A stretch of DNA of 64,000 nucleotides from Eublepharis macularius (GCF_028583425.1 NC_072792.1:157734676-157798675), one strand, 5' to 3'; positions 33,138 through 45,713 are shown, counted from the first letter of the stretch. Made by a program: numbers and translations. Notes: generated from the letters alone by a model not told the origin.

Positions 33138-33345
33138 AAGATTTGAGTCAAGTAGCACTTGAAAGACCAACAAGACTTTCATGGTATAGGCTTTCAAGAG
33201 TCAAAGATCCCTTCCCTCCCTATCAGACAAAGGGGGTCTTGACTCTCAAAAGTTTATACCCTGAAAATCTTGTTGGTCTTTAAGGTGCCGCTGGACTCGA
33301 CTCTTGCTGTTCTACTGCAGACCAACATGGCTACCCACCTGTAAC
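33138..33345. repeat. Sauropsid palindromic repeat, nearly complete
   Basis: The left arm GTCAAGTAGCACTTGAAAGA ... CAACAAGACTTTCATGG pairs with the right arm CTGAAAATCTTGTTGGTCTT TAAGGTGCCGCTGGACTCGA. The right end runs into TTCTACTGCAGACCAACATG. Same family as 50904-51055 and 59038-59212. Confidence 0.75.
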
Positions 33346-33369
33346 ATTTCCTGGATATATCCAGATGCC

Positions 33370-33665
33370 AGCTATGGGAGGAGACCTCCTGTCAGGAAAC
33401 TTTGCTTCCTACTATTGCTGTCGGCTGACAGGAGAAAAAATTAATTTAAAAATTGCCACCAGTATGATGGCATGATGTTACACTGCTCTAGGAAACACTG
33501 GAAACTCCATGTTTTAACCATAGAGTTTCCTGCAGTTCCTAGAGTGGCATGACAGCACTTCTCATTTTTTCTCAGAAGTGAGTTTGTGGCAATACCATTC
33601 CCCATGTTTCCCCACCCCCATTTCCCACTGAGTGCCAGCCAATCGGATCAGGACCATGGCACACA
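33370..33665. repeat. Foldback repeat with 'ATAGAGTTTCC' core, copy 1
   Basis: Internal palindromes (GGAAACTCCATG ... CATAGAGTTTCC; CTCTAGGAAACAC ... TTCCTAGAG) and an outer GAGGAGACCTCC / TTTCCCACTGAGTGCCAGCC. Related copies lie at 36570-36830 and 37008-37262. Confidence 0.5.
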
Positions 33666-33930
33666 AAGAAATGGGCCTTAAGCTATTACTTGCCCTGTTG
33701 CAGAAATGTAACATGTAGCCCCTCAGTAAATGACAAGTTTCTCAACAGTGCAGATAGCGACTTCTCCTGACTATTGCAGGTCAGCAAAACAGCATGAGAA
33801 GGTTCTCCTCCCTCCCCATGCCACAGTTCCAATCCAAATTAGGCTCGTGCATACCTCAGAAGCATGGAAATCAAAGACTATGTCTGTCAACCCATCTTGG
33901 TAACATACCTAGGAATAGTGTATCATGTAA

Positions 33931-34135
33931 TTGGTAGTGGAGAGTGCCCTCAAGTCAGAGCTGACTTATAGCGATCCCTGGTGGGGTTTTCATGGCAAGA
34001 GACTAACCAAGGTGGCTTGCCATTGTCTGCCTCTGCCGTAGTTTGCATTGGAGGTCTCCCATCCAGTTACTAACCACCTTGCTTAGCTTCTGACATCTGA
34101 CAAGATCAGGCTCACCTGGGCTATCCAGGTCAGGG
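33931..34135 (-). mobile_element. 5S rRNA-derived SINE
   Basis: A minus-strand copy: CATTGGAGGTCTCCCATCCA, GTTACTAACCACCTTGCTTA and GCTTGCCATTGTCTGCCTCT are the complement of the 5S head and body seen at 15033-15224. Confidence 0.85.
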
Positions 34136-34315
34136 TATCATGTAATTAGACTCTGAATAAAGATTTTCATTGAGCTATACACTAACATTGGCTTTCTGCA
34201 AACTATGCATAACTGAACTGTTCAGAAAGGCTTTTTTTACACACATAGGAGTGCCATATTTTAAGGAAATTATTCAGATATATGTTTTGGTTAAACGACA
34301 GGGGCTGTGGACTAT

Positions 34316-34530
34316 ACTACTGCTACTGAATAGTTTCTGCATCATTTAATATGCCAAGTCTAATTGTGTATACTTTGTTATTTGCTTATGCTTTGTTTCA
34401 GTATTGTTTCAGCACTGTATCAGATTTCTGGGGTTATTCAAATTTCTACAGTCCAAATTGTCATTGGATGTATGAGCCATTGATCCTCTTGACTCATATT
34501 ATGTAATCCACTTTATATGTAGGCAAATGT
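34316..34530 (+). repeat. 'CTCTGTTTCAGCATTTCTTC' family, copy 4 (diverged)
   Basis: GACTATACTACTGCTACTG, TATGCTTTGTTTCAGTATTG and a TATGTAATCCACTTTATATG 3' end align in order with the other copies. It is the most diverged. Confidence 0.55.
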
Positions 34531-36569
34531 AAAGGAATAGGGACATCACTAGGGTGAGGGCAAAACCCTTTCCCTTTTTGTAGTGGTGCCAGTCTCTAGA
34601 GTAAGAATTAGGTTTTTGCCACTTCATAGCAGAGACCCAAATTGCGGACAGATGACTTCGTCCCATAAAACCAGCTCCTATAGGCATAGCCCTGTCCCAA
34701 ATCCCATTTTTAATCATTCTACAGTGCTGCAAAATGTTGGGAATACAGTGTGACCAAAAAAAAAAAAGATGATGGAAATGGGCATTATATTGCAGCCCTG
34801 GTTATGGTAAGAGTGAGCAAGATGTCAATCCCTGATCTGTTAAGAGGCCTTTCTGAAAATCGCACATTCTTTCCTTGAACCCAGGATTAGACGACAATGG
34901 TGAAATACCTGTGGCTTATTTATGGTTAGCATTCCCAGGATTCCTATTGTTACTGGGGCATTGTCTGTGTACCTTCTTGTTGACTTATAACTAGCATTTT
35001 TAACCTTGCCCTCCCTTTCCTCTCTCCTCAACTTTTTGATGATAAGCAAGTGCTTTAGTGCTGACTGTTCTACTTACACTACAGGACAAGCCTTCAGTCC
35101 CCCCTACAAAGCCTTTCATTCCGAAAGATGGCCTTAGGTCACAACAGCATGAGAGCGACTGGCAAGAGTGGACTGGCCATTTAAATAACAGGGACATTTC
35201 TTGGTGGGCCACTACCCTAGAGGGCTTCTGACAGCCAGGAGCAAGACCAGTCAAGCTACAGGAATTCTGCTGGGGGGGGGGGTCACTTGACTCAGACCCT
35301 TCCAAGGCAATTATGATCAGTGTTGTCAATTCAAAATTTGCCTCTTCTTGCACAGCTGCCAATTTGTGGGTGATCCACAGCCCATTGTTGACTCTGCTGA
35401 GCCACGTGGACCTATAACACTAGCTTGCAACCTCACAGGGGGAGTTCATTTGGCTTGTTCCGGGGCCATTTTATCTTCCCAGTCTGCCCCAATGTAGTAA
35501 TTATTAGATTTAGCTGGGAAGATATGGTTTTCCTCAGGCTTGTGAAGTTCGTGGTGAGACCTGTCACTCATCCTAACATATTTCCCATGGTTGTGCGACG
35601 ATAACATGGAGAAAATTCTGTGTACACCATTATATACAGTGAGACCTAAATACAATAAATAGGAATTCTGGTGGGCAAGTCACAGGTCCACATGTAGTTT
35701 GCATGTTGAATAGTTTAGCACCTGTTGGGAGAATTTGTGGGATTGCTTCGTCCAAGGCCCAGCATCCTGCTCAGCTCAAAGCTGCACAATTTGCTTGGTT
35801 ATGAGTTGACCTGGGAAGCGAGCCATGTGGCATTATGTGTCTGCTTGCTTCATCATGAGCATAACTTTGCATAGATCCATACAAATTATATTCATGGCAC
35901 ATGAGTGCAGTCTCTCGTGTGAATCAACTTGCAGGGCATGATCAAGAGGTATAATTAATACAAAATTAATCTCCTTTCCCATTTGTCCCAAGCTTCCTTC
36001 CCAGAAGATGTTTTTTCCCAGATATTACAGGTGTTAAATTGTTAAACTCAGTATAGCTGTGCTTTGTATACTTCTGAGTTTTGCAAAAAAATGTCATAAA
36101 CTAGAGCCCCCTGCAGACCACCTGTCTGTGCGTTGACTCGCCATGCGCCAAGGAAGAGCAGACACGTATCCTTTGGCTCTGCCCCCTACCTTCACATGAT
36201 TGTTGTGTCATCTGCAGATGCAACTGCCCAAAGGAAGGTCCCACATATACATGCTGATCACAGGGAGGGGGTGCATGCAGGCACTTTCTCCACACAGTCA
36301 CACCATGTAGACAACTCAGCAATCACATAGAGGTGGAAGGCAGCTTCAACACGCTTGTGCCCACTGTCCCTCCCCATATGGTGAGCCAGTGCTGAGGCAG
36401 GTACTCTGCACTGCTTATACCGCTTGCCTTTTATGGCCTTTCAGCCCACTATTCCCAAAAGGTTTTGGTCCACCTTTGTATGCATGTGCATTGCCTACCA
36501 GCCCACTGAGGACCAGCAGGAGGAAAAAAAAAATATTAAATGGTTCCATGCGGGCAGCACTATGGCATT

Positions 36570-36830
36570 TTCAGTGAATACCCAGAAGTGATGTCACATT
36601 GACAGTGTGACGTCAATGTGATGTGCTAGGATTTGGGCAAACTCTATGGTGAAATCATAGAGTTTTGCCCAGATTCTAGACTGTTACATCAACATCATGC
36701 CAATGACATGATGTCACTTCTTAGTATTCTCTAGAAATGATTTAGTGCTTTTCAGCATGATATCATTATCCCTTTTCCCCACCCCCCACTGGGAACCCCA
36801 CCCTCATCGGCTGGCAACCCTAGAGTATGT
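36570..36830. repeat. Foldback repeat, copy 2
   Basis: GAAGTGATGTCACATTGACA, CAAACTCTATGGTGAAATCA with its complement TAGAGTTTTGCCCAG, then TGATGTCACTTCTTAGTATT, ending GGCTGGCAACCCTAGAG. Confidence 0.55.
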
Positions 36831-37007
36831 GCTGACTGCAAATGTAACTTCAGGTATAAATTTATCTCCCATGGATGCACACATCATACATCTGATTAAA
36901 TAGGCTCTAGCCTTTAAAAGCTTGTGTGACACTTAATCTGTTAGCCTTTAGATGCCACAAATCTCCCTTGTTACATTGACCTTTTCCACTGAGCAATGCC
37001 TACCATG

Positions 37008-37262
37008 TAGGGTTACTGACGTCCTCTCTCATTATAGCAGGAGATCTCCTGCTATTCCAGTGGGTTTTCCGCTGCTGACAGGTGCCAGCGAGAGGAAATG
37101 GGGGTTCATGCTGGCATTGTGCCAGTGTGCTGACATTACTTCTAGTGAAAACTAGAAAATAACTTCTAGATTTCACTGGATGTGATGTCAAAATGCCAGT
37201 GTAACAGTTCCAACCCCCTAAATGCTCCCAGGGGTTGCTGGTTGAAGCCTGGCAACCTACCA
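37008..37262. repeat. Foldback repeat, copy 3
   Basis: Starts AGGGTTACTGACGTCC and ends GTTGAAGCCTGGCAACCT. The interior carries GGAGATCTCCTGCTATTCCA and ACTTCTAGTGAAAACTAGAA palindromes and a GATGTGATGTCAAAATG block shared with copy 2. Confidence 0.5.
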
Positions 37263-38454
37263 CCAGGTGGCTTTTCCCAAGGGAACTGACATACTGATAT
37301 ACCATTATACCACCAATTTTTTGGCAAACCTCAAAAAGCCACCTGTGGCATTGGGAGGAATGGCCACTGGTGGAACTGGGGAAGGGGAAATGACCTTGTA
37401 AATGTACATGGCAGCTGACCTAGCTTTGTCGCTATCTTTCTCAAAATATTTCAGCAAACTTGGGTAAGGTTGCAGAAAACATGAGAAAACCTGGGTGGTA
37501 ACGGAAGCACCACAATGCTGGAGAAATGGAAAGGGGAGACGCTTCCCCATAGCATCCAAGTCAAGGCAAATAACACTTGTGTAAATTACTTTTATTGTAT
37601 GCATTGGAAATCAGAACACATTTCAAATGTCTCTTTAAGAATTCTAATGCATACAATAGCAATAGTGAAGACAGTTAAGAACAAAGGTAATTTGTATTGT
37701 AAAAGACCAAAGTCCACATAATAATGTTCAGCACCCAATCAGGAAGAGAATTGCATCTTAATAGGCTATTTATTGTTATAATAAATGCCTCTTTAACCTC
37801 AGGGAAGTAGCAAATGGAACCTAATGTAAATATTAGTATAAGCAAAAGCTACATAATACTAGAGCCAACCAACCAAAATAACAGAAAGCTGTGTGCACTA
37901 CAAAAGAGTGTGCACACTTTCAAGCTCTCTAGAACTTTTTATCAGGCTGGATGTGCAATGGAAATCCCCCCCCCCATGGGAGGGGGGAATGTGTTGTTTT
38001 AAGGCATGGTGGCAAAGCCAAATGCCTGGAGTTCTAGCCCTGAAATGGAAAACAGGATGTGCTGCAGACTAAATGGGATTAGTTTGGTTAACATTAGGTG
38101 CAAAACAGGTTTTCAAGTTGCATGCAGTTGCCAGGACAAAAGGGGTGGGGGAACCTATGCAAGGAGCTTGGGTTCCTACATGTCAAAAAAGTTGCAATAT
38201 TTCTTAACAATTGTGGCGATCCCCTCAATGAGCCAATGGCTCTGGTCAAGCAGACCTCCCCAAGGATGGAGAAGATGACCCCCAGCTAAAGGGAGTGGAC
38301 AGTTGTGCTATTCTGATGCCAGAAAAGATAGAAGAGAGAGGCAGACAGACTATGCTTGAAGTGGCTTGGGGATTCCGCCCCCCCCTCCCGCCCCCGCCCC
38401 AGATCTGATATGGGATAGTTAATCTGCTGACCTTTATGACTACCTTTTGTTTCC

Positions 38455-38689
38455 ATTTTGTTTATATACCACCCTTCAGTATAACTTAATGCCACACTCA
38501 GAGTGGTTTACAAAGTGTGTTATTATTACCCTCACAACAATCACCCTGTGAGATGGTTGGGGCTAAGAGAGCTCTAAGAGAGTTGTGACTGACCCAAGGT
38601 CACCCAGCTGGCTCCAAGCCGAGGCGTAGAGAATCAAACCCGGTTCTCCAGATTAGAGTCCCACGCTCTTAACCACTACACCAAACTGT
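38455..38689 (-). mobile_element. tRNA-derived SINE, Sauria type
   Basis: A minus-strand copy from TATATACCACCCTTCAGTAT to CTCTTAACCACTACACCAAA. It has the same architecture as 28259-28531 without the long microsatellite tail. Confidence 0.87.
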
Positions 38690-38705
38690 ACTGTACCTAT
38701 ATATT

Positions 38706-39230
38706 GGTAAAATGTATAAACAAATGGGAACCAGCAAGGGCTCGTGGGGGGCATTTCACTTACCTCTCCTCCACTATGTCCTCTTTCTCTTCCCTGAAGA
38801 CTCCCATGGCCACTCCTTTCCTGACTTCCTTCTCTCCTTCCCACCCACCAGCCAACCTATCTTCCACCCTATCTTCAGTTTTCCTCCCTTCCCCACCCCT
38901 GGAAGGCTCCACCTGGGAAAACTATGGCCCAGTGGGTCAGTACCGGTCACGCGCAAGGGGCACCTCGTTTCCCCCTGTATCACCTTCCCTACACTATTTC
39001 CTCTTTCCTTCCTCTTGGCAACCCCCACATCCCCACCCTTCTCTGCTTTCTTCTCTCCTTCCTACCCACCAAGTAACCAAACTTTTATCTGCCTCCCCTG
39101 TCTTCAGTTATATTTATTATTTATTTACTTCATTTATACCCTACCTTTCTCCACAACAGGGACCCAAAGTAGTTCCCGTCATTCTCCTCTCCTCCATATT
39201 ATCCTCTGGACAGCTCCGTGAGCCTGGACC
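38706..39230 (-). repeat. Pyrimidine-rich composite repeat plus SINE 3' end
   Basis: Two related C/T-rich units (about 38750-38860 and 38965-39085), each with TCCTTCCCACCCACCA- or TCCTTCCTACCCACCA-like ends, followed by a reverse SINE 3' end (ATTTATACCCTACCTTTCTC). It is the mirror of the 4688-5480 arrangement. Long apparent frames here are low-complexity artefacts. Confidence 0.6.
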
Positions 39231-39394
39231 AGGCCTGCCTGCAGAGCACAGTATACAGGTGTTCCTTTTATCCTTTGGGTGTTGTTGTTTTTTGAGATTT
39301 CATATTTGTTTGTAGAAAGATACATCTTGTCCATTCATGGCTCTGATGTCTGGATTTAAGCATCCTCCAATTTGGCTGGGTTGAGAATTAGATA

Positions 39395-39560
39395 TATTGA
39401 TACTAAGAAAAGCCCCGCAGGATCAGACCAGTATGCCACGAGTCCAGCATTCTGTCTCACACAACGGCCAGCTAGTTGCTCTGAAGGGGCAACAAACGGG
39501 GTACAGAGGGCTAGAACTTCCCTTGATTTTGCCTCCTGGATCTTGGTTTCAGAGGTTTAC
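39395..39560 (-). mobile_element. CR1-type LINE 3' fragment
   Basis: GGATCAGACCAGTATGCCAC, TCTGTCTCACACAACGGCCA and GGTTTCAGAGGTTTACTA match the 3' part of the LINE at 48600-48780. Confidence 0.65.
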
Positions 39561-39993
39561 TATAAAAACTTGTTTCCTATGTGCTGTTCTCCAAAGGGAA
39601 CCAACACAGGCTGGGCTAAAATGGAGGAGGGGAGAACAATATCCTAAGCCACTTTGGGTTCCTAGTGGAGAGAAAAGCAGGGTATAAATATCTCCCAGTT
39701 GCACTGAAGCTTCTTGCAGCTCAGACTCAAAGAAGCTGAGCGCACATCCCAATATGAAAAGCAGCTCCTAGTCCAATGTCTCTCCAGCACTAAATGTGGT
39801 GCACAAATGTATCCCTGCAAACCTGGCCTCAGGTTAGGCTCTGTGTCGGCAGTGTATTGATGTAACTGCTGCTATAACTCATCCTAAGCACTCAGGCACT
39901 AGATCAGAGAATCTTATGACCAGCTTGTTTAAGGCAATTTCAGTGCTTATCTACACTGTCACTATGAAGTCCTTTTAAATTACCATGTGATTT

Positions 39994-40052
39994 TTGGACA
40001 GTCACGTGCAACCCAATTCTTTGTAGAAATTGGGTTGCACATGACTGTCCAA
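39994..40052. repeat. Short perfect-looking hairpin
   Basis: TTGGACAGTCACGTGCAACC pairs with its complement GGTTGCACATGACTGTCCAA, about 26 bp arms with one mismatch and an 8-10 base loop. Confidence 0.7.
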
Positions 40053-41079
40053 CAATCAAGAAAGACTTTGGGCCTTCCTTCCAAGACACTGTACATTTGC
40101 TTTTAATTGCTTAGTTGGAAAATAGGCATACCATCTCCCCAGAGGCACGGTTGAGGTGGCTTGCAACTTTAGGCTGCAAATCTTTACATACTATATGGAA
40201 GTATAGGTGACTGGTTGCAGTGGGACTTACTGAGTAAATATACACAGATTCAAACTGCTTCTGTCTTATTTTTAACAGAACAGTCCTAAACAGAGTACAC
40301 CCTTTTAAATCCATTGAAATAAATGGGTTTGTCTGCTGGGGACTGCACAATATCTTAAACAGCCTACCTAGATCATATGCAAATGTGATATCTGTGCTAG
40401 AAGCAAGAGATAAAATAGATCTCTCATACTATCAACTTCTTATCTCTTATACTATCGACTTTTTCTACAAGGAGTGTAAACTCTGCTCACTGTGAAACAA
40501 AATAAAATACTTATCTACTTTAAGGAGAGGTCATCAATCCTGGCCTCTCCTTGTTAGTGATCAGAGGTTATAAAGAGACTAGATTAGATTAGATGCTGAC
40601 AATAATTTTTTACCAATTCCGCAAAGACCAAGAATTTAAAACATTCAAAATAAATACCCCCAAAAGGCCAAGTTAGAATTCCAAACCCTTCAATGTTGAT
40701 CCAGGTATCCTTGCCATTAAATGTCAAGGAAAAACCCTGAGGTGGTCCAAACTTAAAACACACACTCTTGACTACCACTTTGATTCTTATGTGTAGGCGG
40801 CTTTGACTGTAGCATCACATTTTTTATTACTGCATTGTTAATGGATTTGTGTTGAAATTGTAGAGATAGGATTAGTTTTATTTATTTATTACTCCTGACA
40901 AGTGGTAGTACTGAATTAAAAGATGGTCACGATTTATTAAAAGAAATAATATCCTTCTGTCTTTCCCGCAAAAGAGGCTCCTCCTCTGTTCTGACTAACT
41001 CAGTCTTCTAGTTCAGCGATCCTGAATCTTGTTGAGTTTGTCACTTTTAGAATTTTGAGGCTAGGGAGTGGGAGCCAGG

Positions 41080-41292
41080 TAGGGTTGCCAACCCGAGGCT
41101 GGGAAATTCCTGGAGATTTGAGAGGTAGAGCCTGGGGAGGGCAGGAGAAAGGAGGGACCTCCGCAAGATAAAATGCCATAGAGTCCACCCTCCAAAGCAG
41201 CCATTTAATCTAGGGGAATTGATCTCTGTAGTCGGGAGATCAGTTGTAATTCTGGGAGATTTCCAGGTTCCACCTGGAAGCTGGCAAACCTA
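41080..41292 (+). mobile_element. 'GGGTTGCCA' TIR element
   Basis: AGGGTTGCCAACCCGAGGCT at the left, GGAAATTCCTGGAGATTTGA, GATCAGTTGTAATTCTGGGA, and CTGGAAGCTGGCAAACCT at the right. Confidence 0.8.
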
Positions 41293-41830
41293 CTGAAGCC
41301 AGCACAGAATCACTGTGATGAGGCAAGGCCAATCACAGTGGGAGGTCACAAGCCAAGCGTCCTCTTACAATGGAGGAAGCAGTTAGTGAACGGGTGCTCC
41401 CTACCAACACAAAGGTGATGCCCTCTGACTTCTTCTCAAGCACTTTCTTCTACAGCTCCAATAAGGCAAAGAAAAAACTAGGACTGGCTTGGAGGAAGAA
41501 GTAAATGGGTGCTAGAAAACCTGTTAGTGGGTGCAGTGGCATTTGGGATCTATATTTGTATCTCTGTACCCATTGGGTAGGGCTTTACCCACCCCATCCT
41601 TCCACCTCTCATACACCTTTCAGCTCAAACTGCAGTTAAAGTCTGTAGCTTGCACTGGGACTGTTCCAATATTTAGAACAAGAAACCACAGGAAATGATA
41701 GGAAAGAGTTGTGTGAAAAACTCTAAATCAAATGATGAACCAGTAGCTATTTCCATATACTGTAAGGGAGGTACATAACACACACAGGGGGTGGGGAGTG
41801 GGATTGTGACGGCTGACCTTGACCTATGTG

Positions 41831-42050
41831 TAGGATTGCCATATCCACCTTGGGAAATTTCTGGAGAACTTGTGAGTGGAGCTTGGGGAGGGCAAGGTTT
41901 GAGAAGAGGAGGGACCTCAGTAGGGTATAATGCCATTGAGTCCGCCTTCCAAAGCAGCCATTTTCTTCAGGGGAACTGATCTCTATAGTCTAAAGATCAC
42001 TTGTAATTTCGGGGAATCTCCAGTGACCGCTTGGGTGTTGGCTACCCTAT
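41831..42050 (+). mobile_element. 'GGGTTGCCA' TIR element
   Basis: Diverged ends TAGGATTGCCATATCC / GTGTTGGCTACCCTA, with the body TATAATGCCATTGAGTCCGC and GGGGAACTGATCTCTATAGT. Confidence 0.78.
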
Positions 42051-42381
42051 GCACAGGGCTCTCTCCACATGAAAGTGAACCTCCTTAGAATATCTGGAAA
42101 GGGCTAGAGACAGAATTAATAATAGTCCAGGAATTAACATTAGTATTCACTTTATTTAGTTCTCACCAGTGAAGTACAATACAATACTAATGGTAAAGAC
42201 AATTTAATAGGATAGTCATCAAAATGTCATTTTTCTCCATCAAATGTTTATTAATACTTGAATGTTTTATTGTGGCATTCTTAACATTTCTTATGGCTCT
42301 GAAGCAAATGTTTGTATTAAAGAATTAGCCAGTCAAATTGAAAATATTTATAGATTTCCCCAAAATAAATGTACTTTTTAG

Positions 42382-42663
42382 ATGGGCAACATCTATATGC
42401 CACTGAGGCATCGAAGTGAGGAGGAGGACTTCTCTGAAATCTGCAGAAGTCACAACAAAGAGATGAAATTTCTCAATGTGATAAATGACTGTGTCTTGGA
42501 ACAGTTAGTCATAGATCTAACTAGAGCATATGCAAACTTGGATTTAATCCTGGGTGATGCCCAGGATATTGTGTGGGATGAAAGTTCTGTTGAACCTCTC
42601 AAAAACACTGTCATATTCAACTTCAAAAGACAAAATCTTCTCAAAGTGAAGTGGATTTCTTAA
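42382..42663 (+). mobile_element. CR1-type LINE endonuclease-domain fragment
   Basis: An open stretch encodes KEMKFLNVINDCVLEQLVID followed by LTRAYANLDLILGDAQDIVW. This matches the APE-endonuclease C-terminal pattern FLxxINDxxLxQLVxxPTRxxAxLDLILxN of CR1-like LINEs. It is not a host gene despite the 93-codon frame. Confidence 0.78.
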
Positions 42664-42699
42664 AAAGAAGTTGAATGAGTCAAGAATATCAGATCTCTT

Positions 42700-42900
42700 G
42701 TTTATTCATCCATCCATCCATTCTTTCTCCCCAATGGACACCCAAAGTGACTTATATCATTCTCTCATTTTATCTCTGTAACCACAACTCTATGAGGTAA
42801 GTTAGCCTGGGATAAAAGCTAAGGTCATTCAGTGAGCTTAAATGGCAGAGCAGGGATTTTATTCTGGATCTCCCAGATTCTAGTCCAATATTTTAGGATG
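42700..42900 (-). mobile_element. tRNA-derived SINE
   Basis: A reverse copy: CCCAATGGACACCCAAAGTG, CTATGAGGTAAGTTAGCCTG and GCAGAGCAGGGATTTTATTC, the complement of the 4688-4908 type SINE. Confidence 0.7.
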
Positions 42901-43389
42901 GTTGAAGATTAGTTAAAGCATTGCAAGAGAAACACAGATAAAATGTATATCACACAGATTGGAAAGATACAAACAATCCAGGGGATGCCAGCATGGTTAA
43001 TAAACAGAATCAACAAAGCCATAAAATGCAAGGAAGTTTCTTTCTTAAAGTAAAAGCATTATCCAAATATGGGAAATCAAAAGGTGCACAAACACCAACA
43101 ACTTAAATTTAGGAAGGGATTTTGGGTTGTAATTGTGTGGTCTCCCTTCTCCTTTCAACCCTAAGTATTCTCCAGTGTTTGCTTAGGGTTGTGTGAACTG
43201 CTTCTTAGTTGTGTGAACTGCTTCTTACAGCCTGGAAAATCCACAACAACCATGCTTCTTAGTTGATTGATTTTTGTGGCTCTTGTCCCTGTATCGATTG
43301 TGTTTTAGTTTGTAATTGCAGGTTGGATTCTACAAACCATAAGTGATGCACTTTCTTCTTCCTCCAGCAGCTCCTGGAGAATTTCAACT

Positions 43390-43800
43390 AGCTAATCAGG
43401 AGAAGAGAACCAAAATACGAACCAAAATTAAGCACAAACCAGGCCAGTTTGTGGTTTGTGAACCGTGGTTCATCAGATCCCATTTCTGATGAACCACCAT
43501 GAACTTTAGGCAGGTCCGTTTGGTTCATTTTTTGGTTTGTAACTGCAGACAGCCTGGTGCCAATCAATCAGTTTTCTAGGCAACAGTGGATGGACTTCGT
43601 GCAGACTTTCTGCTGACCCGGAAGTGACCTTCTGCTGGCCCGGAAATGATTATTTTCTGACCCAGATGTGACATTTACACGAACCAAAACGGACTGGTTC
43701 GCGAACCAGGGGCAGGTTCGTGAAAGTTCATGGTTCGTGAAATTTGACAAACCACGAACTGCATGGTTCAGGTTTTTTCCAGTTCGTGCCTATCTCTAAT
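43390..43800. repeat. 'GTTCGTGGTTTG' repeat
   Basis: Repeated GAACCA/TGGTTC blocks on both sides of a central segment (43556-43680) that contains three TCTGCTGACCCGGAAGTGA-like units. It ends AGTTCGTGCCTATCTCTAA, like 32392. A foldback DNA element is likely. Confidence 0.6.
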
Positions 43801-45267
43801 CAGGAGGGGTGGAGGACTTTTATAGTCAAACTGCTATGGGAATACAGGGGGCCTGCAGGGGGGAGAGGGGTCAAGTGAAATTGCCTGCACTTCCCCTTTC
43901 TGCCTCTTGCCTCTGTGGGAACCCCACCAGTGAAAGAGCAAGGATGGGCATGCTTCCAGTCCTCCCTTTTCCCACAGTGGCCTCCCTGTCCCGGGCCATT
44001 TTGTCCATGAGACTCAGGAGCATCAGTTTTTCCTCAGAATTTACTGGGCTGCAATGAAAAATGGCTACACTGAATTTTCAAAACTGAGCCAATAATTGCT
44101 CCACAGGGCAATTTGAGGATATGAAAATGTTGTAGGTCGGCAGAGCTGAAGCTGCTTCTCTCTACATGCTGCAGTCACAAGCTGGAAAGGGCTGGAGTTT
44201 GTCTGGGAGCCCACAAATACCATTACTTATCTAATGTGTCCTCCTGTCATTCCCCCAACAAACCTGAAGACTGTAATATGAAGACTAGCCCTAATTATAA
44301 AATAAAATATTCAGCAACTGCAACTGAGAGCATGTAAATCCAGGCACTCAATGAACAGCAGCCAGTGATGGATTGGATAGAGTGGTTGTTCTAGTGCCTG
44401 TATCTTTTCCTCCATCCCCTAAGATGTACTTGATGGAGAAAATTATGGAGTTATTGGGGTGATATCCACTGTCCCTTATTAGGAAGTGCAGAGGTATGCT
44501 GTCTGCCATTTCTGTTTGAGCTGCTCCATCGAGCCAAGCTCTAAAATCATACATGGCTTTGGCAAATCTGACGGAATCCTAACTGCACATGGCAAGTGAA
44601 GGCCCTCTTTATGCACAGTGCACACTGCAGACTTTCCCTGTAAATCCTGAGTAGGAGAAATGGCTAGTCACTATTGTGGGAAGCAGAGTTGTTGAGCTAT
44701 GTGGTAGAACAAGGGGAGGGGAGAGAGAGAGACAGAGATGGAAGATATTTGCAACAACCTCGCTTTATGGAAGGTGATTACTCTCTTTTTGTTACCTGCC
44801 TGGTGTCGGTTGTCTGTTGCATCCTCAGCCAGGGGAATGGGGTGCAGGTTCCTGTTGGCTGGAGGACCTAGAGGATTATAAGAAGGGTTTTCAATATACT
44901 CTTCTGATGTTTGTGCAAAGTGCCCTTCCTTCCATATCCCCCACCCACCCCCATTCTAAATGTGCATGACATAAGAGAAAAGAGGTGCAACCACTTGGCC
45001 TGTCATCTGGTTTATGATATCCTGGCTGTGGTTTATATACTGCTTAGGTGAGCTGTAATTAGCTGCAGACTTAAGGACTCCTAAGCTCAGTGGTTCATTC
45101 CTCCCATTCACTTCATTCCTCCCATTGAGGAATGGAGGTATTGAGTCTTGAACTGGCTTTTTTGCTGGCATGCTGTGTCAGTCCCAGGGGTCCACCTCCT
45201 GGGCCAAGAGAGCTTAAGATGCTGACTATGTCATAGCTTGGACATCATCCATTTATAGCCCCCATAT

Positions 45268-45496
45268 AGGGTTGCCAGCTCCAAGTTGGAAAGTTCCTGG
45301 AGATCTACGGGGTGAAACTTGGAGAAACCTGGAGAAAGTGGGGTTTGGGGGAGGGAAAGGACCTTGGCATGGCATAATTCCATAGAGTCCACCCTCCAAA
45401 GTAGCCATTTTCTCCATGTGAACTGATCTCTGTGGCCTGGAGACCAGTTGTAATTCCAGGAGATCTCCAGCTACTACCTGGAGGCTGGCAACCCTA
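45268..45496 (+). mobile_element. 'GGGTTGCCA' TIR element, best-preserved copy
   Basis: TAGGGTTGCCAGCTCCAAGT at the left and CTGGAGGCTGGCAACCCTA at the right form matching 11-13 bp TIRs. It has the full body with CCATAGAGTCCACCCTCCAA and GTAATTCCAGGAGATCTCCA. Confidence 0.87.
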
Positions 45497-45713
45497 GCTG
45501 CACTGACATTAGGGTTATACCACAGATACTGTCCCAGTGCCATATATCTGCCAATATGCCAAAGATATGCCAATGCTGGGCTTCCTTGCCACCCTAAATC
45601 TATCTAGCAAAGCTTTAGAATTGTTCCCATTAATGCATGTATTGTGGTAAAGTACCAGCCTTTTTATTTGGCAGAGTTTGATGATTACTGCTCTGACCCT
45701 TGTAAGCTCAAAG

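Noticed and set aside
38704-39315. Plus-strand 203-codon frame rich in Pro, Ser and Phe
   Set aside because: It lies over the pyrimidine-rich composite repeat and a reverse SINE tail.
42382-42663. Possible small host gene of 93 codons
   Set aside because: The peptide matches the CR1-type LINE endonuclease pattern, so it is a retrotransposon fragment.
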